64,000 bases of DNA from Enoplosus armatus (GCF_043641665.1 NC_092195.1:17504774-17568773), one strand, 5' to 3'. Shown: positions 23,690-36,482, counted from the first letter of the stretch. A program made the numbers and translations. The notes: a model not told the origin generated them from the letters alone.

Positions 23690-24075
23690 TCAGAGGGATT
23701 GGAACAACATCTGGTGCAGACATTCATGGTGCCCAGAGGATGAATCCTAATGACTTTGGTGACTTTCTGACTTTTCCTCTAGCGCCACCATGTTGTGTTA
23801 AGAAAAATTACTCAACAACTACAGGTTGGAATGCCATTCAATTTGGTGCACACATTCATGTTCACCTCAAGGTGACTTGTAATAACTTTAGTGAGCCTCT
23901 AACTTTTCATCGAGCTCACCATCAGGTCAAAATGTGTCCAATACTTTGGTTTATGACCAAATACTCGAGAAACACACTTTGACACACTTTGTGTTTACTG
24001 CTAATTAGTGAATAGCATGCTAACACGCTGAACCCTCTACAGCATGTTACCCTGACCAGTGCGCATAAATGTATG
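23690..24075. repeat. Dispersed repeat (family C) upstream of galr1
   Basis: Blocks in order: CAGACATTCATGGTGCCCAGAGGATGAATCC, TGACTTTGGTGACTTTCTGAC, CTAGCGCCACCATG, then a second round with TTTGGTGCACACATTCATGTTC, CATCGAGCTCACCATCAGGTC and finally GCATGCTAACACG. The same order occurs in the copies at 11255 and 56105. It ends about 560 bp before the galr1 start codon. Confidence 0.65.
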
Positions 24076-24636
24076 TGCAAAACCAATGTTGCAGTTTTCT
24101 GATAATCGAGGACCTCGGAAGTCAATTTTGGGAAAATGAAAAAGGCTTCTGTTTAATATTAAGAGGTTTATTACACTGCAGAAACACAATTAACTAGGAT
24201 GCATTGTGGAATACAGTGAATTTATATGTTTACACATAAACCGGAATAAATGAACTATTGCCACTTTTCATATAGTGTAAAAAGATGTTCATCATATTGG
24301 AACATATGATACATTATGCTTGTTAACACATTCATGAATAATAACGGAAAATCTATGTGTGCAACATATTTTTCATTATATGTCAATGCCCGATGCTCTG
24401 GCTTTTTAATGACTTCAGCTGCCTGTTTATTCCCATGTTACTGGCCGCAGGTCACTGGAAACACTGGAAAGTTATTGGTGGGGTCGGCTGCGCACAGCAT
24501 GGTGACGTTGCCTGTGAAGGCAGGGAGCAGCCTGCAAATGCACGAGCTCCATTCAACCTCCATTCAAGAGAAAATCCACGTGGAGGATATGCAGCTTTTA
24601 TATCAACATGTGACTTTTCTTCAATAGTGGAGAAGG

Positions 24637-26390
24637 ATGGAGCTACAGGTGGAGAACCAAAGTCAGTCTCTCAACAGCAGCACGGCGAGGCTTCCAGCTG
24701 AACACATACTGGGGATGGGTGTAGACAACTTTGTTTCCCTTCTGATATTCGGACTTATTTTCATGCTCGGTGTGCTTGGGAACACCATGGTGATCACGGT
24801 GCTGGCGCGCAGTAAACCGGGACAACCGAGGAGCACAACCAACATCTTCATCCTGAACCTGAGCGTGGCGGATCTGTCCTACCTCCTCTTCTGCGTCCCC
24901 TTCCAGTCCACCATCTACATGCTGCCCACTTGGGTGCTGGGAGCTTTCATCTGCAAGTTCATCCACTATTTCTTCACCGTGTCCATGCTGGTCAGTATCT
25001 TCACTCTGTCGGCGATGTCCGTGGACCGTTACGTGGCCATCGTCCACGCCAGGAAATCCTCGTGGATCCGCGTGGGGAGGCACGCCGTGCTCGGGGTGGT
25101 GGTCATCTGGATCCTGTCTCTGGTCATGGCAGCTCCCGTGGCGCACTACCAGACCATCGTGGAGAGGGAGGACAACAACACCTTCTGCTGGGAGGTTTGG
25201 CCGGACCACCAGAGGAAAGTCTACGTGGTGTGCACCTTTGTCCTCGGATACCTGCTGCCTCTCGCGCTGATATCTGTCTGCTATGCAAAGGTGGGTGCGC
25301 GTGAATCAGAATGAATGAATGCGCATAAATCTACAGTGTTAATGGAATAAATACAAAGCACGTTTAGATGCCAGCAGAGTCAAACATGCTTCAATCAACA
25401 CAAAAGTCACATCACAGCGTTTCTTCTTCTCTCACTCACTTTATTGCTGCAGGTTTTAAACCACCTGCACAAAAAGCTGAAGAATGTCTCCAAAAAATCG
25501 GAGGTCTCCAAAAAGAAGGTTGGTGGAGATTATTTCTGTCTCTGTGGTGCTTGAAAGGTTGGGTCAGTGTGCAAAATCCTCACTGAGGAAAAACGGCTGT
25601 AGACTTGCATATAGAGCTGAATCGACTGATCGGAAATTAAAGGCAACTATTTAATAGTTTCAGTCATTTTCAAGCAATTTTTCAGCAGAAAGTTGCTGGT
25701 TCAGCTTCTCAAATGTGAGGAGTTGCTGCTTTCTCTCTGTCACATATTACAGCAAAGGAAATATCTTTAGGTTTTGGACAAAACATACCTCACCTTGGAT
25801 TCTGAGGGTTTTAATACATTTTGACATTTCATAGACTAAATTATCAATCAAGAAAATAATTGGTTGATTAATCTGTAATGAAAATAATCGTTAGATGTTT
25901 CTGCTCTACATGTGAAGAGTGACCTTGTGTAAGAAATATCCCCGTTGTTATTTTACATCAGTAACTGCCCAGTTACAGTTATATTTGATCACATGACACA
26001 CTACCAATCACTATCTCCTCCCTCCTCCCTCCACAGACTGCCCAGACAGTCCTGGTGGTGGTCGTGGTCTTCTGTCTGTCTTGGTTGCCTCACCACATCG
26101 TCCACCTGTGGGTGGAGTTCGGCTCGTTCCCCCTGAACCAGGCCTCCTTCGTGTTCAGGATGGTGGCTCACTGCTTGGCCTACAGCAACTCCTCCGTCAA
26201 CCCCATCATCTACGCTTTCCTGTCAGAGAACTTCAGGAATTCCTACAAGCAGGTTTTCTGGTGCCGGATGCCCAGCAAGTGTCCTGTGAACGACACCAGG
26301 GACCTCCGCAGCCGAGCGGAGACGGCACCGTCCACCAACATCAGTGTGACCTTCAAAGGTCATGACTCTCAGATCAGTAAAATGCTTTGA
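24637..26390 (+). CDS. galr1: Galanin receptor type 1, three exons
   Basis: Exons are 24637-25290, 25453-25518 and 26037-26390, all phase 0, giving 357 residues (human GALR1 has 349). It is a class A G-protein-coupled receptor for galanin peptides, expected at neuronal and endocrine plasma membranes and coupling to Gi/o. Visible features are N-glycosylation sites at Asn7 and Asn13, TM1 with GN at 48-49, the DRY motif at 130-132, conserved Cys106 and Cys184 for the extracellular disulfide, SWLPHH in TM6 (255-260), NPIIY at 295-299 and YAFLSENFR after TM7. Exon 2 encodes the third intracellular loop, almost identical to human (VLNHLHKKLKN). The intron positions match mammalian GALR1. The exon 2 donor is a weak GTTGGT. 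The cytoplasmic tail after residue 315 diverges from human. Teleosts usually have galr1a and galr1b; I cannot tell which this is. Confidence 0.93.
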
Positions 26391-26828
26391 TGTTGCTGCT
26401 GATGTTGAGAGCATCTTCTGTGTCCTGTGGAGAGTCTGACCGAAAATAATATATATATATATATATATATTGATATTTGAGATATCGCCGATGTTTGTTA
26501 TTTAACATACTGTAAAGAATGGTGCTTTAATGGGCCTCTAATCATGGAACATTACCTATTAGGAACCCAGTGCCACTAAATTCAAAACATTTTATGAACA
26601 TACAAACACATTTTATAAATAAGGTACTCCTGATGTATTTATTGTAAGTGTGAAGCCCGTTTCCTGCTCGAACGAGCCACTCGAGGAACTCTGCAGCTGT
26701 GTGAGGTACAATTTATGTCTAATTCGGTAAGAAAGATGTTGGATAAGAGTTTAGATTTGTGTTCGCACGTCTGAAAAATAGTCTTTTCAGAAAGGAAGCA
26801 GGTAAAATTTGTATTTTTCTTGTAATAG

Positions 26829-27277
26829 TTTAGTAATAGTTTGATATTTTGGGAAACACGCTTCTTTGCTTTTTTGCTGAGAATTAGTTGATAAGATTCT
26901 GATTAGATATGATCGATACCACTCATGTCTGTACTCACTAAATATTAAGCTACAGCCAGCAGATGTTAGCTTAGCACAAAGACTGGAACCAGGGGGAAAG
27001 AGTTAGCCTGGCTCTCTCCAACACATCTTAAGCTCACTAACCAACACATTGTCTTTCTAATCCTTAGAAAAACCGAAGTTTAAAGGCGACAATTTGCCAT
27101 TTTATGTTTCAGATCTTCTCTTGGCTGAGACCAGTTGCCAGGCAGGAGGTTACTGCTAATAACACAGACCACATGTTCTAGCATCAGGTATATAGACATG
27201 GTATTGATTCTGTCGTCTAACTCTCAGCCGGAAAGCCAATAAGTGTATTTCCCAAAAAAGTTGAAGAATTACTTTAA
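26829..27277 (+). mobile_element. Short inverted-repeat element (family A), near full length
   Basis: The left end (TTTGATATTTTGGGAAACACG, from 26840) and the reverse complement of the right end (CTTCAACTTTTTTGGGAAATACAC, about 27274) match as imperfect terminal inverted repeats of about 35-40 bp. The interior has TACAGCCAGCAGATGTTAGC and GGGGGAAAGAGTTAGCCTGGC. It has no coding capacity, so it is a non-autonomous (MITE-like) element. It lies 440 bp past the galr1 stop and may fall within the 3' UTR. Confidence 0.7.
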
Positions 27278-30200
27278 GACTTTCCAACTCGTTCCTTCAA
27301 ATGAATAATTGTTACCAACAATTTGTGCCCCCAAATGCTAAAAAGTAAACATGTTGCTGCTCTCTTGTGGACAAACTATGTAATAACATCGCCTTTTATT
27401 CTGCTCACCAGACAAAAACACAGATATTGGACGTTTTTTCAAAACCGCCTGTTGAGTTCAATGCCAATGATTTTCAAAATGATTGCTTTCTACAATATGT
27501 GCACATAGCATCTACTGTCTGCTGTACACCTGCTGTATCTGTGATGAACGGAAGTCTGCCTGTGAGTCACTTGAAATTTCATTTTGAGAGGCACAGCTTG
27601 AAGTCGAATTAAACGTACTTAGATTGAGCTCTTGGTGAGACGCGTTTGGGCAAAGAATCAGTTCAACAAGTTTAGAGAGCTGTGAGGTCTCACTGCTGCA
27701 GTCAAATACTCCATCTCATCTCGAACGTGGCCTCTGGTCTCTGGCTGCAGATCATCCGATGAATTCCCAACCACTGAAGGTGAAACTGAGACAACGACGA
27801 CATTTTGTAGTAGCTTGTTTAAAGTAGTAGGTGTAGCCACAGCTAAGCTCCCCAAGAAGGACTGAACCTTTGCCAAATTGCTTTTTACAGACAGTTCGAA
27901 GAATCGCCTTCTGTTTGAAATGACGTATTCAATTTCTTTACCTTTCATTCAGGCCCATTCATTACGTCCCAGACAAACACAAAAGGCACTGTTCTCTTCC
28001 CGTATAGAGATCATCAGGAGATCAGACTCACTGTTTGTTTGCATCTGAAGGCTGAGTTACTATGTACGTACGTTGGCTCTATACCAGAGAACATCAGGTA
28101 CATGTACATGTGAGTAAATAATGATGCAGATAACCGTTCTGCCCCCAAAGACAAAAGGTAAAGGATAAATAAAGCCCCTGACTGGTTCACACCTGAGCTA
28201 CCAGAGACTGTTCACAACAGGGGAAAAAACGATTGATCGATCGATTCACTTCTGTCCAAGTCTGCAGGAAAAACTGAGGACCAGGAGGTTCAGAACGATG
28301 CAATTTGCAAATTCTGTCCTATTTCTCTTTAATATAACCCCAGTCACAGTCACACATGCAGCTGCACCATGCTTCAAACCACCTGTACGCTCTGATGTTC
28401 CCCCATTTCTGTTCACGGGAACCTTTGATTTAGTGTTTGTACTCTTAAAGTCACTGTAAAATGTTTGTTTTTTTTGCTTGTTTTTTTTTTTTAAATATAA
28501 GCAAATGCCCCAATTAATAAGTGTACAATATGTTTGTGAATAAATGGATTATACAAACAAATCAGTTATTTACTCGTACATGCACCGGAGCCACAGTGCA
28601 GGTTGTTTGGATGTGAGTGTGGCTGGTTCACCTGGCTCCTCTGATCGCACAGATCATCTGTTGTTTCCTGTTTATCCCCGAGGCTGAATTTGATTAAGAT
28701 TTTGCAAACAGGTAATGCTGCATGCTCCTCTCCGACATGTCGTCCACCCCCTGCAGTCGTTGTTATACAGAAAAGTGGAGCAGCCTCGCCTTTCATACTG
28801 CCGCAGAAGAAGAGAGAGAAAAAAGGGGATTTGCATATGAATGATTGTATTTGAATGTATTTAATGCCCGACATGAGAGGATTTCATGTATGAAAACGAG
28901 ATTTACTGTAAAGAAACCTGAGAAAAACGGTGTCCCTTTAATGCAGGGACACCCTGCCGCTCACTTCAAACAGACAGATGCTTGAAATTACATTTGAATA
29001 CTGTTCTTATTACTGAAGACAAAGCTGCGTGATGAGGCTGTCAAGTCTAAACTGAAGGCAGTTTTAAACAGCTGGTGTCTGCTGTTGCCCTCACATATAC
29101 AGACAGCTGTCAAATCCTCATCAGTGTCAATATCTGAACAGCAGCTGGGAGGTTTTTGCTTACAGCGAAGTATTAGTACGTCTTTGAGAACATGTACATG
29201 AACAGTTAGAACATTAGCAGCCATTAAACTCATCACAATATGAGATGAAAATTCACCTTCTGCTTGAAACATACCTCTAGTAGTTTGAGTACGATCAGCA
29301 CTACTGCACGTTCTTGGAGAAATAGCACTTAATGGTTGGTGGTTAGCTTGTAATTAGGGAGAAATCAGTAAATGAGGCCTCTACTGAGACATTATTAACC
29401 AGGCTTCACATTTACTGGCTGTAATTTGATGTGATTTAAAGGGCAGGTGTTGGAAATTCAAAATTGAACCACCTGTTTTGCTATGTTGAACATAACTGCA
29501 ACCAATGAATAAATGAATGAATAAATAAACAAATCTCCCAAATGCAACCACAGTAAATACGGGGCTTTCGCACATTGAAATAAGATCAAACCAAATCAAA
29601 CTTTGTTTAACAATACAATGAAAATGAATGGTAAAATACAGAAATAATGATATAGAAAATAGCAAAGAAAGTAGCACAGTAGAAGATTAGAATAAAATGG
29701 ATTATGGGAATGCTAAGTCAAAAAGGTTTGTCTTCAGATTTCTTTTAAAGAAGTTCCTCTGACAGATAATGTTTGTAAAAACCTGCATCATTTAAAACTA
29801 ATATATTATTAGTCTGACAGAATTCATTTCAAATTGCATTTTCATTTGTTTGTTCAGTCAGTTTGTGTTTATAGACTCACTTTGTTTTACAGCAACAGAT
29901 CAATATCAACATATTTGATATTATTTCCTTTGTGTAATATTTTTCACATGTTTAGAGAAAGCTAAATAGGAACAGTAATCAGTTTGTGGTCTGGTGTAGG
30001 TTATTATATGACACTTGGTTATGTAACAGATATATTTTATCAGCTCTTTAGTGACACTTTGGAGGAATTTCTGACAGAATGACGGTTTATTCTGTTTATT
30101 CTTTTAATCATTTTATTTCTTAGTAACCTAAACTTAAATAATGTCTCTGAATCAAAAGCAGCACGTCTGATGTCTCATGTCATTTTCACTCTGTTATGTA

Positions 30201-30530
30201 ACACACTCCAATGCTGCATGTTGTTTTCCATCAGCAGAATAAACGAGTGTCACAGCGAGACCACAGCTGAGACAGGATGACGCTGGTCCCTCACAGATGA
30301 TTTTATTAAAAGGTCATAGGTCCTGCTTTTGGAAGAAAATGATTCTTCTTTTATCCCTGAAGACTCGAGCCGCTTAGTCCCCGAGAACATGACGGCTGCC
30401 GAGGGCTTTAAAGCAGAAGGAACGAGACGAATAGATGTTCAGGACAGGAAGACTTTCAATAGGTTTCCTTTTACTTTTCTCAAAAGCTGTTTTAACCATA
30501 GTTGAACAGCAGATGTCAGACTTACACAAG

Positions 30531-30582
<52 letters not shown>

Positions 30583-30583
30583 T
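30531..30583. repeat. (CTTT)n microsatellite
   Basis: About 13 uninterrupted CTTT units, a likely length-polymorphic locus. Confidence 0.95.
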
Positions 30584-31059
30584 AAATCAGTTTACATTCA
30601 CAACCACGTTTGTTTAAATGAACTATTTGGAGTTTGGTTTCTGATGCTCAAACCCTTAAAAAAAGAATACAAGAAGAACCAAACTGCAGCTTCTTTTGGT
30701 AGATTAGTGGTTTTCCTGTCTTTCGTCATCTAAATCAACCTTGATTTCTCTCCCCGCCGAAGGGAAATTAATTTCTAGATCTTCATGTTATATAATCAAT
30801 ACCACTGCCTGATAACCTCTCCCATTTCTCATTTCCCTCGGTGGCAGCTGAGGTCTCTATCCCTCCCCCGAGACGCCCACCCTGCCTGTTGAAAGTGTCA
30901 TAAATAATACGGGCTAATTAGATATGAATTGATTGTGTGTAGGTTGCGGCCGTTTTCATCCATCACTCTAAAAGCTGTTTAACAATAGATTACCACCCGA
31001 TAATTCCCCGTGGAGCCACAGTGAATGGAGCAGTGGGCTACTTCAGGCTTGTTTGGTAT

Positions 31060-31076
31060 GGGGGGGGGGGGGGGGG
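31060..31076. repeat. Poly-G run
   Basis: Seventeen consecutive G (31060-31076), prone to length error in assembly and sequencing. Confidence 0.9.
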
Positions 31077-31794
31077 CGTCATAAATCTGCTGAATAATAA
31101 ATATTACTCCAGTCCATTCTTTTAGAGCTGGAGGTGGTGTTATTAATACAGAGGAGGTTATGAATCATCACTTCACTGGAGGGTTCAGGGTTGTGATGGC
31201 GTAACTCGTGACAGTTTGTCAGGTGCAGATTATTTGATGTTTGTTTTTTGCTCTAAGATTAAAAGTGTTTCACTCCTCCAGCTATGATTTCTTTAGTTTG
31301 AGATATTTGGATTTGTAATTGAAGTTTAGGTATGATTTAAAGTCAAATAAAGATTGTATTTCATTTAGCCTTTTCTTCATTATTTGTTCCACTGAAATTG
31401 TGTCATTTTACAAGAGCAAATGCACATTTATACCAAAAAATGTCAAAAAGTCTGGATTACCACGAGGGTAAAGTGGGCCGCCACTCCAGGGGCCTCCAAA
31501 GTCATGTGACTTGTGTGTCAACTGATGTGAGCTAGTTTAATTGTAAATGTCTGGAAATATACAGCAATAAAGCACAATACCAACAGACAAAGGGGCCTTA
31601 TTGTATGTCTGTTTTGTTTGTTCTCTTCTAAAATTAGAAATTTAATCAAATTATTAGTAGCATTGTAGTTTGAGTAAAAACACGAGTCTTGAGACAGAAA
31701 TATCTTGGCCCGACAGTGATAACAGGACGTGAGATTTGATCTCTTCAGCTCCTCTCCTTGTACACCAGCAGCCCAGCCCCCACCCGCCCCCCCA

Positions 31795-32235
31795 TCACCC
31801 TGTGTGACTCCCTAGTCGACACTGCGGAGTTCTTCTGCTTCCTGGGCACCATCATCACCCAGGACCATCATCACCCAGGACCATCATCACCCAGGACCAG
31901 CTCCAGCAGAGGATGTAACTCCTGCAGCAGCTGAAGAATGATGGTGCACTTCTACACCGCCATCACTGACACCATCCTCACCTCCTCCGTCACCATCTGA
32001 TGCGCCGCTGCCACCGCGACCAGGACCTGTACACCTCCAGGACCCTGTGGCTGACCCCGGACACAAACTGCAGCTCGCCTCATCAACAAGGCCCGAAACC
32101 CCCACTAACACTGACTCTCAGTACAACTCTTCTTAATATTTTCTACTTACTATGTTTATTTTTATGCACCAATGTACAAAAGCAACTTCCTCGTATGTGT
32201 CAACCTACTTGGCAACAAACCTGATTCTGGTTCTG
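31795..32235 (+). mobile_element. Decayed 3' end of an L2-like non-LTR retrotransposon (LINE)
   Basis: A plus-strand frame reads LVDTAEFFCFLGTIITQD, a match to the C-terminal part of fish L2-type LINE reverse transcriptase proteins (usual form V-x-x-F-x-FLGT-x-I). Frameshifts and stops follow, after which QQLKN and FYTAITDTILTSS-like pieces recur in other frames. The unit ends with a CTACTTGGCAACAAACCTGATTCTGG-type tail, the usual L2 3' end with its short GATTCTG repeat. Within it, 16 bp (ATCATCACCCAGGACC) is repeated three times. The element is dead and truncated at its 5' end. Confidence 0.75.
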
Positions 32236-34939
32236 AACTCTCCACCTGCCCCGGACTCCTCGGTTTTCTGAGTCCGGCCAATGAAAAGGTGCTGAAGACA
32301 ACCACAGCAGGTCTGGCTGTCACCCTCTCTGATTAATGGCCCTGCTGAAACATGTCCAGCCACATTAGAGCCCCATGTATCTCCCGGAGTCCACACAGGC
32401 CTGGCTCTTTGTTCTGATGGGAAATGGTGTCAGCCGCTCACTGCTGCTCGCCCAGAAACAGATAAAGATTTACTGTCATCAGAGGCCAGATTAAAGCGCA
32501 CAAACGCAGACATTGATTTCTGAGCGGGAGAGAGAGGGAGGAGGAGGGGAAAAAAAACGACACATTTTGGGTAGGAAACTCATTCCAGGGCTGGCGGAGA
32601 TATGATCAGCTTATTTGGGAGGTGGATAATATGGAGCCCTCTCCCAGAATGAACTTTGAAAGAAGTAAATTGTAAATATTGATTTCTGAAATGAACTGTC
32701 AATCTCACTTGGCGAGATTATTCCTATCATCTTGTCGAGAGGGGGCCAATGAATTCAAAACGGCGGACAAAGAGGAGGACGTGCCGGATTTCTGTTAGGG
32801 AGCGCTCAAAAGAGCTTTATTCGCTTAGTAATGGTTGTTGAGTTTCATCAGATAACAGCTGAGATCTCATTGGCGCTGAAAAATGAAATGAACTGTGACT
32901 TCACGTCCAGATCGCCGCTCCCGTCCACGCCGAGATGATCGGAGGGGAGCTCAGTCCGCTTCGTTACCAGCTGCAAACTGGTGGGAACAAAGACCCTCAC
33001 CCTGGGGTCAGGTCTGAGGGCCAGTTTGATGGGGTGTTGACACGCAGAGGAGTCCTTCTGTTACAGCTCAGAGCAGAAAAATCAACCAATTTCTTTTTAC
33101 AATACAAAGAAGAAGAAGAAGGCCTCAAAGTCCTGCTGTGTCCCTGCTGTTTGTTCTCATTTATTGTTTTTAACGCTTATAATGCGGCCAGAGTCATTAA
33201 TTATTCAAATGTTAATTTGTGTCACCTTCATGGATCAACCTCTTTTTCTTGTCTGTTCTCCTGTGAAGGAGACTTATTATTATTATCGTTATTATCATTA
33301 TTATCATCCAGCATTGAGTAAGAAATAAAATGCAAACCTGATGTGTCCTTCTTGTTCTCATGTTTGTGGTTTTGCATATAAACTCTAGGTGGCAGTGCGC
33401 TTCTATGCAAATCACTTCCAGTTTCCCTCTGCTGCGTTTGAGGAGATAAATCATTGACAGCATCTGTGCGTCCACTGCTGCTTGTTGTCTTTCCCTCTCT
33501 CTTCTCGCTCCTCTCTTCCTCACCCTCGTCATCTCCGACCCTTTAAGTTCACGCAGCACCCCCCCCCCCCCTTCGATTAAAGCCCTTTGAGTTAAAGTAA
33601 AACTAATGATGCTCATTTCCAGCAGCACACCACAGCACCATGTTGACCATCTCCATCATTTATCAGCGTTTTGTTCGGGATGTGTGGAGTGGGCTCAAAA
33701 GTTTTGGCTCCGGACGAGCAAAGGAAGTAACGTTTGATTTGCAGTGATTCTTGGCTTCACACGTGTGGCCTGTGTGTACATACAGGTTAGATGCTGGGCT
33801 GCGGACTAATCACTCTGATCACTTTTTCCATTATACCTAATTGATTTAATGCATAGTGCCAGATTTTTCTCCCCCTCCGCCTCATTTTGACAAATGAGTG
33901 TCAGAGGCCAGAGGCTCTCAGCAGCTGGGTGTGTTCCTATCAAAACCAACCGTGAAACGCAAGGACAGCGCCTGCAGCACTTAGTGTCCTTTAATTTCCA
34001 TTTACATAGTAGGCTAATCATTATTATTTTTTTTTTATGTCCCCTATTATCAGCACTATCACCACCCCGTGCTGTCTCTCTCTGTCTCTCTGGGCTAAAA
34101 CAATAAGCTGTTTGTCAGAAGTGATGCTCTGATGGTCGGGTCACTGATGGAGGACGTGATTTTTGGGGGAAAGACAACAGATTGTTTTAGAGTGACGCGT
34201 CGAGTCGCAGCAGCCAGTGTTTACATTAAAGCTGCATTTTTAACACTCAAAGAAGGTGAACAATTCATTTTCCTTTTAATGCATTTGTGTTCAAATCTTG
34301 TGCGTCCCTACAGCAGCACTTTCACACTGTGAAGTATATTTTATTTACATGTCATGTTGTCCCACTTTTGGCCACGATTTCTGTGGATTCCCACTTAAAC
34401 CCAGCTATAGGGCCTAAATCAACAACTGTATTAGGCTATAGTCTTCGGATTAGTCTAAAGAATGTCAGGAAGTAGTGAAAAGTGCTCAACACAAGTTCCC
34501 AGAGCCCAAGATGACATCTTTAAATGGCTCATTTTGTCCTCAAGAGTCCAAAAAATGATATAAAACAGAAAAAAGCAGCTGGGCAGCTAAAAAACTGACA
34601 TATTTGCTTGATGAATAACGAATGATCAATGAATTGCTGCCACTTAACTTCCCCTTGTCTCAGGCTGCGTAATGTGGAGTTCAGAGGACTTTTTTCAGCT
34701 TGTGTCATTGATAAGAGATCAGAGGAGGCCTGAAGGCCGAAAACCATTCGACATTTCATAAAGGAGGATGAAAGTACTCTCAAAAGGGGAATTTGGAACA
34801 AATGGGGAGACAGTAAACCTGAAAAATAGAGATACCCTAATTCATGTTATGATCCCTTTAATTAGCCTAAATCCAGACTAAAATAAACTGAACTGTTGTT
34901 TTGTTGGTATTTAATGTTGCACATGCTCATGGTGGGCCA
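32236..34939. other. Gene desert, second part
   Basis: No gene seen. The block from about 32440 to 32930 is compact, free of obvious repeats and may be conserved regulatory DNA. There are ATT/ATC triplet runs near 33270-33310 and a C run near 33559-33571. Confidence 0.4.
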
Positions 34940-35102
34940 ACATGAACTACTTTATATACCTGTGGGTCATTTAATCTATGATAATGTGTTATATTTTACA
35001 ATGTTTTGTATTTAAAACTTTAATTCTTCAGAGTAACTAGTGCCTTTCGCTGCCAGGAGAGTACAGTACTTGAGTAAATGTACGTATTTCCTCCCTCTGG
35101 GG
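34940..35102 (+). mobile_element. Fragment of repeat family B (AGTACTT-rich inverted-repeat element)
   Basis: It contains AACTACTTTATATACCTGTGGG, TTTAATCTATGATAATGTG and, at its end, CAGTACTTGAGTAAATGTACG then a degenerate TCTGG terminus. This matches the copy at 53925-54412 and, in reverse, the one at 49391-50172. Confidence 0.6.
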
Positions 35103-35402
35103 AAAACTCATCTAAGCTGATTCTCTCTCTGAGTTTGTGTTTGGACTTTCAGAGCTGTTTGATTCTCACTTTAAACTTTGACGAGCTGCATGCTGTGCCA
35201 GACCTGACCCCGGTTTATCTGCCTTTCCACGCATCACGGAGTAATAATGACAAATCGGGGCGATGTTTACTAATGATTAGTAGAGATTGTTTCAGCTCAC
35301 TTGTAAAAGCCATGTTTAAGAGCTATATTTATTGTTCCATTTGCACATTTTGCGAGTGTGTTTGAGGGAGGACTAATCGTTATTAATTAGGGTCATTGTT
35401 TT

Positions 35403-35552
35403 AATGTGTGTGTGTGTGGAGGGGGGGGGGTTGAGTGTGTGTTTGCGTGTGCATGTCTGTTTATGTTTATGTGTTTCTTTTGTATGCGTTTCTGTGTCTG
35501 TGCATGTGCATACGTCAGTGTATAAGCGTGTGTGTGTGTGTGTGTGTGCAGC
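35403..35552. repeat. GT-rich low-complexity stretch with a G run
   Basis: Interrupted GT/GTTT repeats with a run of ten G near 35422 and a clean (GT)n near 35527-35547. The open frames on both strands here are products of the repeat. Confidence 0.85.
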
Positions 35553-36289
35553 CCTGAAGCCATACTCAGCAAGCTGTGACAAAGGTCCATTACCTTGTCT
35601 GATCACAATGGCCTGTGATCTATTAGCATCATCTAAAAGCTACATTAGGATGAAGTGGAGACACTCATAAACAGAGCGCTCTGATCAGGCCTTTTAATGG
35701 GTTCACTGGTTTTACACGGAACCTCTCTGGCTTATTCCCCCTGGTTTGTAGGTTAATGCATTTTCAAGTACCCACCAGACAACACTCAATTGACAATGAG
35801 GCGTATACATCAGCCATTCAGTCCGAAACGAGTGAAGATCCACCAGTGAATTCAGATGGAAAGTGAATGGCAGCTTTTGTTGTGGCATTGAGTTATCAAC
35901 GATGTGCAAACCCAATTAGAGAGTCGCAGAAAAATGTATACATGAATACCTCACGGTGAACGTAAGTGGGCAACACGCCGCTCTTATCATTTATCATCAT
36001 TTATACGTTTTAAATCAGATGTTGCCAAAGCTGCAGTGTGTGGATCTTTCATGTGATTACAGCATCTGTAACATTATTCTGACGGATTTTTGTTTATTTT
36101 TGTTGAATAAAATTTGACAATCCCGGTGGAAGTTTGTGCAGGCTACAGTATATATATGATATATATATATATATATATATGATATTCATTCATTCTCACA
36201 TGCGGGGAAGAGAGGCGTCAAATCATTTTCAAATCACACACATGAGAGTTTTAAAATAAACAGTCTCCACACTTGAGACTCCTCATCAC

Positions 36290-36482
36290 AGGATGGTTCA
36301 CAGAGGTTCAGCCAAAGACAGGTTGGGAGTGAGTGGTTGTAGTTTAGTTTCATTGGAGGGATCAGCCAACAATTCTAATGTCGGTGGTTCGATTCCTGGC
36401 TCCTCCTGTCCACACATAGATTTGTCTTCGAGCGAGACACTGATCCCCAAGTTGCTCCTGATGGGAAAAATAAAAGTTGTAA
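36290..36482 (+). mobile_element. tRNA-headed SINE, degraded
   Basis: A GGTTCGATTCCTGG box B of an RNA polymerase III promoter lies at about 36389-36402, preceded by a tRNA-like head (GTTGTAGTTTAGTTTC). It is followed by TTCGAGCGAGACACTGATCCCCAAGTTGCTCCTGATGG, close to the central and tail domain of fish V-SINE-like elements (in two words here: GAGACACTGATCCCC, AAGTTGCTCC). The cloverleaf is broken, so it is not a functional tRNA gene. Confidence 0.65.

Larger units (their letters stand above)
27278..31794. other. Gene desert after galr1, first part
   Basis: No supportable exon. Contents seen: a T-rich run near 28468-28490, scattered AT-rich sequence, a CTTT microsatellite and a poly-G run (listed separately). 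A less degenerate-looking stretch at about 30750-31030, with homeodomain-type TAATTAG cores, could be regulatory. Confidence 0.4.

Noticed and set aside
24643..25209. 188-codon minus-strand frame opposite galr1 exon 1
   Set aside because: It mirrors a GC-rich receptor exon; the His/Asp-rich sequence has no domain and the sense strand is clearly GALR1.
36389..36402. GGTTCGATTCC box B suggesting a tRNA gene
   Set aside because: Acceptor and D stems do not pair and SINE sequence follows, so it is a SINE head.
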